In this document: positions 7,910 through 18,215 of the stretch, one piece after another
How positions within the stretch are numbered: the stretch's first letter is position 1
Layout: each line of letters opens with the position of its first letter
DNA from: Lineus longissimus
Taxonomy: Eukaryota; Nemertea; Pilidiophora; Heteronemertea; Lineidae
Direction of reading: 5' to 3'
DNA length: 64,000 nt
NCBI RefSeq assembly: GCF_910592395.1
Contig: NC_088317.1
Coordinates: forward strand, 11,286,001-11,350,000
The notes under the pieces: model-generated
Database searches by the model: none
The model's input: only the letters and a program-made list of their open reading frames with translations
Told to the model about the DNA's origin: nothing
Translations under genes and position numbers: made by a program

Positions 7910-9083
7910 TCTATTCTAAAAGGTTTCAAAATTAAACAAATTAAATACGATTTGAAAGGTATATATGTTCCGTTTTCGTCAAAGAATGATCCAGCCTGGT
8001 GTCCGGAACTCCGCCATATTGTTGCTTGTGAAGATGACGTCAATTTTATACCAAGACCGCTCCGATCAAAACGAGGCGTAATGTATTTTGTATTAGAAAC
8101 AATGATATACTGTGACTAAGGCCTTTTAGAATGTTAAGTTATGCAGGGGCTTAATCAATTACTTGCACTCCATGTTACCTTTTGAACGGCTGGCTGTAGG
8201 GGGATGATTGGAACAGCCGGTATACCTGCTGACCTGCTGAACCGAGGTTAATGTTATTTTCAATCCACGATTGCAGGTCACCTGATTTTCGAGATTTCGC
8301 GGGAAATGAAATTGTAAACAAACGCATGTGTGCAGTTCAAATGTAAACAAAAATGTATTTTTGGTACTTTTGGTTGCTGGACTTGGGTTTTCCCGCAGTT
8401 AGGAGCTGGATCAAATTGGTGGTCTATTGTGCTGTTTTAGTCAGAGGTAGCCCTTGATTATGAAGGGATTTTCAAATCAAGGTGACCATAGTCTTATGTG
8501 CTCAGCTCACCACAGCTTTCAATACTTGATGCATCTGAAGAGGCGCGCGGAACCTGACATGGCCTTACCAAGGAGCTGCTAACTTTGCCTTTTTGGCTGA
8601 GACATTGCTTCATGTAGGACTAGGAGGAGCACGCATTTTAAAGTTATATTAGTGATAGTACAGTTGGTTCGAGCCATTTGGAAGCCGACATGTGAAGGCC
8701 TATCTGGGTTCTCCTTCTTCTCCGTATAAAAAGGGGCATATTGCTGACTAAGGAACAAGGCATATTGACATTGCCTCATCATCTCTATGGGACCAATTGA
8801 TGTACTTTTATATGCACGCATACATCGTGCCATTTCAGGGTCCGAGTCTGTGGACAATTGGTTTGATTAATTTGTCTCTTCGATATTGCTCCTTTATTGC
8901 ATTAGATTTTCATCGCAATTCGATCTATTCAAGTTAAGCCAATTTGAACCTGTCTGCGCCAAGGATAGATTGGTTCCAGATCGACTCACTATGACTAGGA
9001 ATACGCAGTAGAGCACAATGTCATGAAAAACGACCCTTTGTATTGTAAATTCCAATCACCTGCAGGACAGGTCAATTTCTCTC
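7910..9083. other. Interior of 3.8 kb element, unassigned part 2
   Basis: No domain or RNA recognised. Short frames at 8159-8350 and 8579-8857 (both minus) show no family motif, and their composition suggests chance. Confidence 0.4.
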
Positions 9084-9135
9084 AATAAAATTAATTTTGT
9101 TGACTCCTGTAATCTCTACCTTATTAAAAAAAAAA
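9084..9135 (+). other. Poly(A) signal followed by A tract (possible transcript 3' end)
   Basis: AATAAA at 9084-9089 is followed 37 bases later by a run of ten A (9126-9135). This could mark the 3' end of a retrocopied or captured transcript on the plus strand. The spacing is a little long and no upstream coding sequence was recognised. Confidence 0.25.
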
Positions 9136-9520
9136 GAAAGTGGTGCTAGTCCCAAACTGGTAATTTCTATTTATTTTGACCTCTGTTAAATCATGATACC
9201 TCTCAATTACAGACAGCATTTTGTATCCTTGTGCTGTACAACCCAGCCTGGACATACCACAGTTGTCCATGGAGAAGTCTCATCCTCTCTGACACATTTT
9301 TTCTGTAAAGCTACTGATACAACATGCTGAACTAGGGATATCTTCCGTTGCCTCCTGTAATATTTTCATACCATGGCTGATTAGTTCAATCATATTTCAT
9401 CCACCTGGCAGCTCTACATTGGAAATTTTAGTGGTATAACGTGTTCTCTTGACCTTCAAACAGTAGTATAAAGCCGATATTTACTACTTTATACCCTCAG
9501 TCCTATGTTATTAGGTCATC

Positions 9521-9546
9521 CAGCTGAGCGCCAGGCCCTTGGGCCT
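9521..9546 (+). repeat. 3' inverted repeat and terminal hairpin of the 3.8 kb element
   Basis: CAGCTGAGC (9521-9529) followed by AGGCCCTTGGGCCT (9533-9546), four bases before the junction with array DNA. Confidence 0.65.
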
Positions 9547-9564
9547 CTTGTTACACTTAAGAAC

Positions 9565-11141
9565 GCGGTGTTCAGAAGTCATAACCAACATCCTGTACCA
9601 TGAATACATTATTGTTATAAGTGTTAAAATTATAACGCCAAATCTTATTTATAATAACATCCATTAACCCTCTCCATTTGAACCATTCAGTTGCTTTTAG
9701 TCCCAAGGTTGCTTTTAGTCCCAAGGTATCACTGTTTTGTCTGGTCTTAGTAAATCTGAAATATAATTTATCCCTACTTCCTTCCAATGTTTATAAAAGA
9801 TCATTCTTTGATTAATTTTGATTAATTTATTGTTCCATAAATATGTTTTATTGAGAAGGATTATCTTTAAGTTTAAAACTAATTAAATCACAGTTCGACT
9901 GTGTAAATCAATATTTTTTCCTGACCAGAGATAATCGAAAATTAGATTTTCTATTCCATGTATTTATCTGGTATTTCAATTGCTCCACAAGTGTATAAGA
10001 ATTGAGACATGATGAACGATTTTATAATTATTGTCTTTCCAATGAGTGTCAAATTTCTTTGCTTCCAATTAATCAATATTTTTTGACACTTAAGAATGCG
10101 GTGTTCAGAAGTCATAACCAACATCCTGTACCATGAATACATTATTGTTATCAGTGTTAAAATTATAACGGCAAATCTTATTGTTATCAGTGTTAAAATT
10201 ATAACGCCAAATCTTTATTCATCCATACCTCTCCATTTGAACCATTCGGTTGCTTTTAGTCCCAGTGATTCAAAAGGTATCACCGTTTTGTCTGGTCTTA
10301 GTAAATCTAATTGATCCCTACTACCTTCCAATGTTTATAAAAGATCATTCTTTGATTAATTTTGATTAAACTTTAAAACTAATTAAATCACAGTTCTACT
10401 GTATCAAAATGTCTTAATCATATATTTCTATTTCATGTATTTATCTGGTATTTCAATTGCTCCACAAGTGTATAAGAATTGAGACATGATGAACGATTTT
10501 ATAATTATTGTCTTTCCAATGAGAGTCAAATTTCTTTGCTTCAAATTAATCAAATATTTTTTTACACTTAAGAATGCGGTGTTCAAAAGTCATAACCAAC
10601 ATTCTGTACCATGAATACATTATTGTTATCAGTGTTAAAATTATAACGCCAAATCTTATTTATAATAACATCCATTAACCCTCTCCATTTGAACCATTCG
10701 GTTGCTTTTAGTCCCAGTGATTCAAAAGGTATCACTGTTTTGTCTGGTCTTAGTAAATCTGAAATATAATTTATCCCTACTTCCTTCCAATATTTATAAA
10801 AGATCATTCTTTGATTAATTTTGATTAATTTATTGTTCCATAAATATGTTTTATTGAGAAGGATTATCTTTAAGTTTAAAACTAATTAAATCACAGTTCG
10901 ACTGTATCAAAATGTCTAAATCAATATTTTTTCCTGACCAGAGATAATCGAAAATTAGATTTTCTATTTCATGTATTTCTATTTCATGTATTTCTATTTC
11001 ATGTATTTATCTGGTATTTCAATTGCTCCACAAGTGTATAAGAATTGAGACATGACGAACGATTTTATAATTATTGTCTTTCCAATGAGAGTCAAATTTC
11101 TTTGCTTCCAATTAATCAAATATTTTTTTACACTTAAGAAT
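9565..11141 (-). repeat. LINE-array higher-order repeat copy X1 (three units)
   Basis: Units of 533, 478 and 566 bp starting at 9565, 10098 and 10576. The first unit has a small internal duplication that reads LGLKATLGLKATEW on the minus strand. The second carries a duplicated GTTATCAGTGTTAAAATTAT block (about 10147-10201) and deletions that shorten it. The third is ordinary. The same order of the same three variants follows in X2, which defines a 1.58 kb higher-order repeat. Confidence 0.8.
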
Positions 11142-12706
11142 GCGGTGTTTAGAAGTCATAACCAACATTCTGTACCATGAATACATTATTGTTATCAGTG
11201 TTGAAATTATAACGCCAAATCTGATTTAAAATAACATCCATTAACCCTCTCCATTTGAACCATTCGGTTGCTTTTAGTCCCAAGGTTGCTTTTAGTCCCA
11301 AGGTATCACTGTTTTGTCTGGTCTTAGTAAATCTGAAATATAATTTATCCCTACTTCCTTCCAATGTTTATAAAAGATCATTCTTTGATTAATTTTGATT
11401 AATTTATTGTTCCATAAATATGTTTTATTGAGAAGGATTATCTTTAAGTTTAAAACTAATTAAATCACAGTTCGACTGTGTAAATCAATATTTTTTCCTG
11501 ACCAGAGATAATCGAAAATTAGATTTTCTATTTCATGTATTTCTATTTCATGTATTTATCTGGTATTTCAATTGCTCCACAAGTGTATAAGAATTGAGAC
11601 ATGATGAACGATTTTATAATTGTTGTCTTTCCAATGAGAGTAAAATATCTTTGCTTTCAATTAATCAATATTTTTTGACACTTAAGAATGGGGTGTTCAG
11701 AAGTCATAACCAACATCCTGTACCATGAATACATTATTGTTATCAGTGTTAAAATTATAACGGCAAATCTTATTGTTATCAGTGTTAAAATTATAACGCC
11801 AAATCTTTATTCATCCATACCTCTCCATTTGAACCATTCGGTTGCTTTTAGTCCCAGTGATTCAAAAGGTATCACGGTTTTGTCTGGTCTTAGTAAATCT
11901 AATTGATCCCTACTATCTTCCAATGTTTATAAAAGATCATTCTTTGATTAATTTTGATTAAAGTTTAAAACTAATTAAATCACAGTTCGACTGTATCAAA
12001 ATGTCTTAATCATATATTTCTATTTCATGTATTTATCTGGTATTTCAATTGCTCCACAAGTGTATAAGAATTGAGACATGATGAACGATTTTATAATTAT
12101 TGTCTTTCCAATGAGAGTCAAATTTCTTTGCTTCCAATAAATCAAATATTTTTTTACACTTAAGAATGCGGTGTTCAAAAGTCATAACCAACATTATGTA
12201 CCATGAATACATTATTGTGATCAGTGTTAAAATTATAACGCCAAATCTTATTTATAATAACATCCATTAACCCTCTCCATTTGAACCATTCGGTTGCTTT
12301 TAGTCCCAGTGATTCAAAAGGTATCACTGTTTTGTCTGGTCTTAGTAAATCTGAAATATAATTTATCCCTACTTCCTTCCAATGTTTATAAAAGATCATT
12401 CTTTGATTTATTTTGATTAATTATTGTTCCATGAATATGTTCTATTGAGAAGGATTATCTTTAAGTTTAAAACTAATTAAATCACAGTTCGACTGTGTAA
12501 ATCAATATTTTTTCCTGACCAGAGATAATCGAAAATTAGATTTTTTATTTAATGTATTTCTATTTCATGTATTTATCTGGTATTTCAATTGCTCCACAAG
12601 TGTATAAGAATTGAGACATGATGAACGATTTTATAATTATTGTCTTTCCAATGAGAGTAAAATTTCTTTGCTTCCAATTAATCAATATTTTTTGACACTT
12701 AAGAAT
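11142..12706 (-). repeat. LINE-array higher-order repeat copy X2 (three units)
   Basis: Units of 548, 478 and 539 bp starting at 11142, 11690 and 12168, with the same diagnostic internal duplications in the same order as X1 (period 1,577 against 1,565 bp). It differs from X1 by scattered substitutions, for example GGGGTGTTC for GCGGTGTTC at the second marker. Confidence 0.8.
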
Positions 12707-13048
12707 GCGGTGTTCAGAAGTCATAACCAACATCCTGTACCATGAATACATTATTGTTATCAGTGTTAAAATTATAACGCCAAATCTTATTGTTATCAGT
12801 GTTAAAATTATACTTTATTCATCCATACCTCTCCATTTGAACCATTCGGTTGCTTTTAGTCCCAGTGATTCAAAAGGTATCACGGTTTTGCCTGGTCTTA
12901 GTAAATCTAATTTATCCCTACTACCTTCCAATGTTTATAAAAGATCATTCTTTGATTGATTTTGATTAAAGTTTAGTCAAATTTCTTTGCTTCCAATTAA
13001 TCAAATATTTTTTTACACTTAAGAATGCGCTGTTCAAAAGTCATAAGC
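12707..13048 (-). repeat. Right end of LINE array (truncated units)
   Basis: A unit of the 'second' type, with the doubled GTTATCAGTGTTAAAATTAT block, jumps at about 12973 into a last partial unit that ends near 13048 (CATAAGCAACATCATTAGGC). Spacing to the final marker at 13027 is only 320 bp, so the array edge is deleted and decayed. Confidence 0.75.
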
Positions 13049-13212
13049 AACATCATTAGGCCAATACTTCGACCCCAGAGTGGAACTGCGAGGTTACTAT
13101 TACGAAATGATTAGTTGACGTTTCACCTGGTTGATTTGGCCAGCCTTGTGATGTCAATCTATTTTTACACCGAGGGGTTTTCCTGTTTTCCATCATGGCT
13201 TAAGCTTCGATG
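13049..13212. other. Unassigned spacer
   Basis: Sequence between the LINE array and the direct repeat. No coding or repeat signal recognised. Confidence 0.5.
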
Positions 13213-13407
13213 GACAGCATAGCTAATCGAGGCTGGTATGCACATATCAATATTCGCAAGCCACGTGCTTGCAGGCGCCGCCTCCTTTGCCTTAGTGAGC
13301 TAATCATATAACATCTGATATTGTATGTATGTTTTACCTGACTATTATGTGGGAGTATTGTCCTTTGCTGGGTTTGGGGGTACAGTTCAATTGAATACGA
13401 CAAGATG
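13213..13407. repeat. Direct repeat, left copy (partner at 14205-14373)
   Basis: Shares GACAGCATAGC, CGAGGCTGGTATGCACATAT, AGCCACGTGCTTGCAGGCGC, AATCATATAACAT, AGTATTGTCCTTTGCT and GGGGGTACAGTTCA with the right copy, in the same order and orientation. It is about 25 bp longer through small insertions. In the right copy the leftward continuation is the RNase H start; here it is unrelated, so this is a truncated second copy of the same LINE region. Confidence 0.8.
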
Positions 13408-13589
13408 TAAACGATGCAAGTTTGATAAAAGAAGTAATTACACTGTTAACCTGTTGACATGAAGGTGACAGCACCATACTGTAGTGACTCTTAAAGGGGC
13501 AATAGGGATTACACTACACCTCCCTTTCTTCTTCTTCTGCGTTCAGATTTTCATAATCTCAAGTCGAGCGCCACGACAAAATCGGCTGT
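13408..13589. other. Spacer with TTCTTCTTCTTCTGC tract
   Basis: No gene. The pyrimidine tract at about 13527-13541 could be the 3' end region of the minus-strand LINE (GAAGAAGAAGAA-type 3' repeats occur in some LINEs), but this is weak. Confidence 0.3.
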
Positions 13590-14240
13590 TTGTTGCAGGT
13601 CTTAGTCTTCAATGAAATGCCTCCGGCCAAAATTCCTGTCTTCTTTTCATCAAGTGACAGTCCTGCATATCACATTCGCAGGAAGCAGTTGGATGGAGCC
13701 AAAGTCTCTTCAGGTGCTGGTGGAGTTTGCAGTGCCCTGTACGGAGTCAATAGATGGAGACTTGGCCTTTTCTGTCAAGTTGGTGGATGCTGTCTTTCCA
13801 TGGCTGATTCCCATCAGGGTCGTGTCTCCATTGGTTTCTCAGCTTCGTCTTGAGTAATATTTTTGATTCCCGGTAGGTCATTCTGGTTTTTGTTTGGTGC
13901 TGCTTGCTAGCTTCCTTCGCCAATTGATCTGCCCGTCCATTTCCTGGTACTCCTACGTGAGCTGGTATCCATTGGAGGACTACTCTTCTGTCTTGAAGAA
14001 GACTACTTAGGTTCTTCAGTTGATTATCAGTCAGTTGGTCTGATGTTGCAGCCATAAGGGCCTGTAAATGCGGACAGATTGTCGGTCAGCAAGACGAGAT
14101 TGTCTGCTACATCTTCTTGGGCGGTGATCAGATAGTCAGTGGCTGAGGTTAGCTCTTGCATCTCTTGCATTCTGAGATGAGCCATCTGTATAATCGTGTG
14201 TATAGACAGCATAGCGTATCGAGGCTGGTATGCACATATC
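13590..14240 (-). pseudogene. LINE RNase H domain and C-terminal tail, frameshifted (I/Jockey-like)
   Basis: Minus-strand translation gives an RNase H domain in three pieces. First comes AVYTHDYTDGSSQNA (first catalytic Asp, codon at 14184-14186). After a frameshift comes MQEMQELTSATDYLI (Glu region) and DNLVLLTDNLSA (second Asp). After another shift comes RRVVLQWIPAHVGVPGNGRA then DQLAKEASKQ (His and last Asp). The frame continues to GQVSIY and a stop at about 13747, beyond which LRTGHCKLHQHLKRL and a Cys pair continue in frame. This order is that of RNase H-bearing LINE ORF2 proteins (I, Jockey-related and similar clades), whose tails carry the RTGHC-type motif. No reverse transcriptase is attached. 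At least two frameshifts and one stop make it a dead fragment. The overlapping plus-strand frames at 13590-13857 are shadows. Confidence 0.8.
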
Positions 14241-14373
14241 AATATTCGCGAGCCACGTGCTTGCAGGCGCCACCTCCAATGTTATATGAGCCAATCATAT
14301 AACATATAAGTCATATTAAGTATTGTCCTTTGCTTGATTGGGGGTACAGTTCACTTGAATGAGACAAAGATGG
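14205..14373. repeat. Direct repeat, right copy; abuts the satellite
   Basis: Copy of 13213-13407 that overlaps the start of the RNase H fragment. It ends in GAGACAAAGATGG, where the AAGATGGCCGCC of the first satellite monomer takes over. Confidence 0.8.
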
Positions 14374-17300
14374 CCGCCAATACCTATAGGGCTCCGTACT
14401 TCTAAAACCAATTCAGCTCGAAGGTTGATGTTGGTGTCTAGACATAGGTTTTTGGGGTCAAGCTATCCATTGCAGCCAGTAGTTTCAATGTAAAGATAGG
14501 CCAATGCAGTGAAATCCAAGATGGCCGCCAATAGCTGTAGGACTCCGTATCTCTGCAACCATTTCAGCTAGGAGGTTGATGTTGGTGTCTAGACATAGGT
14601 TTTTGGGGTCAAGCTATCCATTGCAGCCATTAGTTTAAATGTAAAGATGAGCCAATGCAGTGAAATCAGAGATGGCCGCCAAGATGGCCGTCAATACCTA
14701 TAAGGCTCCGTTACTCTGCAACCAGTGAAATCAAAGATTGCCGCCAATACCTGTAGGGATCCGTACCTCTGCAACCAATTCAGCTAGGTGGTTGATGTTG
14801 GTGTCTAGAGATAGGTTTTTGGGGTCAAGCTATTCATTGCAGCCACAAGTTTCAATGTAAAGATGAGCCAATGCAGTGAAATCAAAGATTGAAGGGCTCC
14901 GTTCCTCTGCAACCAATTCAGCTAGGAGGTTGATTTTGGTGTCTAGACATTGGTTTTGGGGCTCAAGCTATCGATTGCAGCCATTAGTTTCAATGTAAAG
15001 ATAGGCCTATGCAGTGAAATGCAAGATGGCCAATACCAAAAGGGGGCTCAGTAACTCCGCAACCAATACGGCTAGGCAGTTGATTTTGGTGTCTAGACAC
15101 AGGTTTTTCGGGTCAAGCTATCCTTATTGCAGCCATTAGTTTCAATGTAAGATGAGCCAATGCAGTGAAATCCAAGATGGCCGCCAATACCTGTAGGGAT
15201 CCGTACCTCTGCAACCAATTCAGCTAGGTGGTTGATGTTGGTGTCTAGAGATAGGTTTTTGGGGTCAAGCTATCCATTGCAGCCACAAGTTTCAATGTAA
15301 AAGATAGGCGAATGCAGTGAAATCCAAGATGGCCAATACCTGAAGGGCTTCGTTCCTCTGCAACCAATTCAGCTAGGAGGTTGATGTTACTGTCTAAACA
15401 CAGGTTTTTGGGGTCAAGCTATCCATTGCAGCCACAAGTTTTAATGTAAAGATAGGCCAATGCAGTGAAATGCAGGATGGCCAATACCTAGGAAGTTGAT
15501 GTTGCTCCGTAACTCTGCAACCAAGCTAGGAGGTTGTCTAGACATAGGTCTAGCTATCCATTGCAGCCATCAATGTAACATCTTTTCATTGATGGCCAAT
15601 GCAGTAAAATCTAAGATTGCCAATACCTGATGGGCTCCGTTCCTCTGCAACAAATTCAGCTAGGAGGTTGATATTGGTGTATAGACACAGGTTTTTGGGG
15701 TCAAGCTATCCATTGCAGCCACCAGGTTTCAATGTAAAGATAGGGCAATGCAGTGAAATCCACGATGGCCAATGCCTAAAGGGCTCTGTTCCTCTGCAAC
15801 CAATTCAGCTAGGAGGTTGTCTAGACATAGGTCTAGCTATCCATTGCAAGCCATCAATGTAACATCTTTTCATTGATGGCCAATGCAGTAAAATCTAAGA
15901 TTGCCAATACCTGATGGGCTCCGTTCCTCTGCAACAAATTCAGCTAGGAGGTTGATGTTGGTGTATAGACACAGGTTTTTGGGGTCAAGCTATCCATTGC
16001 AGCCACCAGTTCAATGTAAAGATAGGGCAATGCAGTGAAATCCACGATGGCCAATACCTGAAGGGCTCTGTTCCTCTTCAACCAATTCAGCTAGGAGGTT
16101 GATGTTGGTGTATAGACACAGGTTTTTGGGGTCAAGCTATCTATTGCAGTCACCAGTTTCAATGTAAAGATAGGCCAATGCAGAGAAATCCACGATAATC
16201 CAATACCTGATGGCTACCTTCCTCTGCAACCAATTGAGCTAGGAGGTTGATTTTGGTGTCTAGACATTGGTTTTGGGGCTCAAGCTATCGATTGCAGCCA
16301 TCAGTTTCAATATGAGATAGGCCATTGCAGTGAAATCGAGGATGGCCGCCAATACCTGTAGGGCTCCGTACCTCTGCAACCAATTCAGCTAGGTGGTTTA
16401 TTTTGGTATCTAGACATAGATTTTTGGGGTCAAGCTATCCATTGCAGCCACAAGTTTCAATGTAAAGATAGGCGAATGCAGTGAAATCCAAAATGGCCAA
16501 TACCTGAAGGGCTTCGTTCCTCTGCAACCAATTCAGCTAGGAGGTTGATGTTACTGTCTAGACACAGGTTTTTGGGGTCAAGCTATCCATTGCAGCCATT
16601 GGTTTCAATATAAAATGAGCCAATGCAGTGAAATCCAAGATGGCCGCCAATACCTGTAGGGATCCGTACCTCTGCAACCAATTCAGCTAGGTGGTTGATG
16701 TTGGTGTCTAGAGATAGGTTTTTGGGGTCAAGCTATCCATTGCAGCCACCAGTTTCAATGTAAAAATAGGCGAATTCAGGGAAATCCAAGATGGCCAATA
16801 CTTGAAGGGCTTCGTTCCTCTGCAACCAATTCAGCTAGGAGGTTGATGTTACGGTCTAGACACAGGTTTTTGGGGTCAATCTCTCCATTGCAGCCATTGG
16901 CTTCAATATAAAAGATGAGCCATTGCAGTGAAATCAGAGATGGCCGCCAAGATGACCGTCAATACCTATAAGGCTCCGTTCCTCTGCAACCAATTCAGCT
17001 AGGAGGTTTATTTTGGTATCTAAACATAGGTTTTGGGGTCAAGCTATCCATTGCAGCCACAAGTTTCAATGTAAAGATAGGCGAATGCAGTGAAATCCAA
17101 GATGGCCAATACCTGAAGGGCTTCGTTCGTCTGCAACCAATTCGGCTAGGAGGTTGATGTTACTGTCTAGACACAGGTTTTTGGGGTCAAGCTATACATT
17201 GCAGCCACAAGTTTCAATGTAAAGATAGGGCAATGCAGTGAAATCCACGATGGCCAATACCTGAAGGGCTCCGTTCCTCTGCAACAAATTCAGCTAGGAG

Positions 17301-18215
17301 GTTGATGTTGGTGTATAGACACAGGTTTTTGGGGTCAAGCTATCCATTGCAGCCATTGGTTTCAATGTAAAGATGAGTCATTGCAGTGAAATCAGAGATG
17401 GCCGCCAAGATGACCGTCAATACCTATAAGGCTCCGTTCCTCTGCAACCAATTCAGCTAGGAGGTTGATTTTGGTGTCCAGACATTGGTTGTGGGGCTCA
17501 AGCTATCGATTGCAGCCATTAGTTTCAATGTAAAGATAGGCCTATGCACTGAAATGCAAGATGGCCAATACCAAAAGGGGGCTCAGTAACTCCGCAACCA
17601 ATACGGCTAGGCAGTTGATTTTGGTATCTAGACACAGGTTTTTGGGGTCAAGCTATCCATTGCAGCCGCAAGTTTTCAATGTAAAGATAGGGCAATGCAG
17701 TGAAATCCACGATGGCCGATACCTGAAGGGCTCCGTTCCTCTTCAACCTATTCAGCTAGGAGGTTGATGTTAGTGTATAGACACAGGTTTTTGGGGTCAA
17801 GCTATCCATTGCAGCCACCAGTTCAATGTAAAGATAGGCCAATGCAGAGAAATCCACGATAATCCAATACCTGAAGGGCTCCGTTCCTCTGCAACAAATT
17901 CAGCTAGGAGGTTGATGTTGGTGTATAGACACAGGTTTTTGGGGTCAAGCTATCCATTGCAGCCATTGGTTTCAATGTAAAGATGAGCCATTGCAGTGAA
18001 ATCAGAGATTGCCGCCAAGATGACCGTCAATACCTATAAGGCTCCGTTCCTCTGCAACCAATTCAGCTAGGAGGTTGATTTTGGTGTCCAGACATTGGTT
18101 TTGGGGCTCAAGCTATCGATTGCAGCCATTAGTTTCAATGTAAAGATAGGCCTATGCAGTGAAATGCAAGATGGCCAATACCAAAAGGGGGCTCAGTAAC
18201 TCCGCAACCAATACG
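14374..18215. repeat. Left edge of satellite: divergent, irregular monomers
   Basis: Monomers here carry many private substitutions and partial units. Examples are the truncated unit near 14660-14730, which loses most of the monomer between GCAACCA and GTGAAATC, and a shortened ATTGAAGGGCTCC unit near 14885. Order of variants is irregular, though a segment around 15071 recurs about 3.145 kb later at 18216 (marker GCTAGGCAGTTGATTTTGG). Greater divergence at the rim than inside is usual for satellites. Confidence 0.8.
15566..15596. repeat. Stem-loop of the palindromic monomer variant (first example)
   Basis: GCCATCAATG (15566-15575) and CATTGATGGC (15587-15596) form a 10 bp stem around an 11-base loop. 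In the same variant monomer the CTAGAC-ATAG-GTCTAG palindrome replaces the usual GACATAGGTTTTTGGGGTCA stretch. The same variant recurs throughout the array, for example near 15866, 18713, 25744, 44567, 53270 and 63234, with small changes in loop and stem. Confidence 0.85.

Larger units (their letters stand above)
5768..9550 (+). mobile_element. Helentron-like element, 3.8 kb
   Basis: Begins AGCTCAGCTG right after a T run and ends with the inverted partner CAGCTGAGC (9521-9529), a palindromic hairpin AGGCCC-TT-GGGCCT (9533-9546) and CTTG before TT. The array DNA on the two sides joins without loss or visible duplication, which suits insertion between T and T as described for Helentrons. A 5' hairpin (GCTGAC 5774-5779, AAA, GTCAGC 5783-5788) and a CCATCC-type microsatellite follow the 5' end, as in the element at 1852. 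No Rep, helicase or endonuclease coding sequence was found in any frame, so it is non-autonomous. The large interior is probably captured or nested DNA. Confidence 0.6.
640..13048 (-). repeat. Tandem array of LINE-derived ~0.55 kb units, interrupted by two insertions
   Basis: The marker GCGGTGTTC (or a one-base variant) recurs at 1037, 1576, 4679, 5230, 9565, 10098, 10576, 11142, 11690, 12168, 12707 and 13027. Once the insertions at about 1852-4404 and 5768-9550 are removed, spacing is about 480-570 bp up to the last, shortened unit (320 bp). Each unit on the minus strand encodes, in shifting frames, a reverse-transcriptase thumb segment (ILINWKQRNLTLIGKTIIIK) followed by a downstream segment (FYKHWKEVGINYISDLLRP, then ATEWFKWRGLMDVIINKIW). 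The unit junction puts the end of one segment (VQNVGYDF) over the start of the next in another frame, so the array cannot be one long gene. It is a satellite made from LINE coding sequence. Confidence 0.85.

Noticed and set aside
7699-8119. Overlapping frames of 114 (minus) and 89 (plus) codons
   Set aside because: Both are created by the near-perfect foldback at 7743-7909, and their translations mirror each other; no domain is seen.
4532-12751. Functional reverse transcriptase gene
   Set aside because: Only thumb and downstream parts are present, in shifting frames with stops. There is no palm catalytic motif and no endonuclease domain.
13590-13857. Overlapping plus-strand frames of 81-87 codons
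   Set aside because: They are antisense to the minus-strand LINE RNase H tail, which has recognisable motifs; the plus-strand translations have none.
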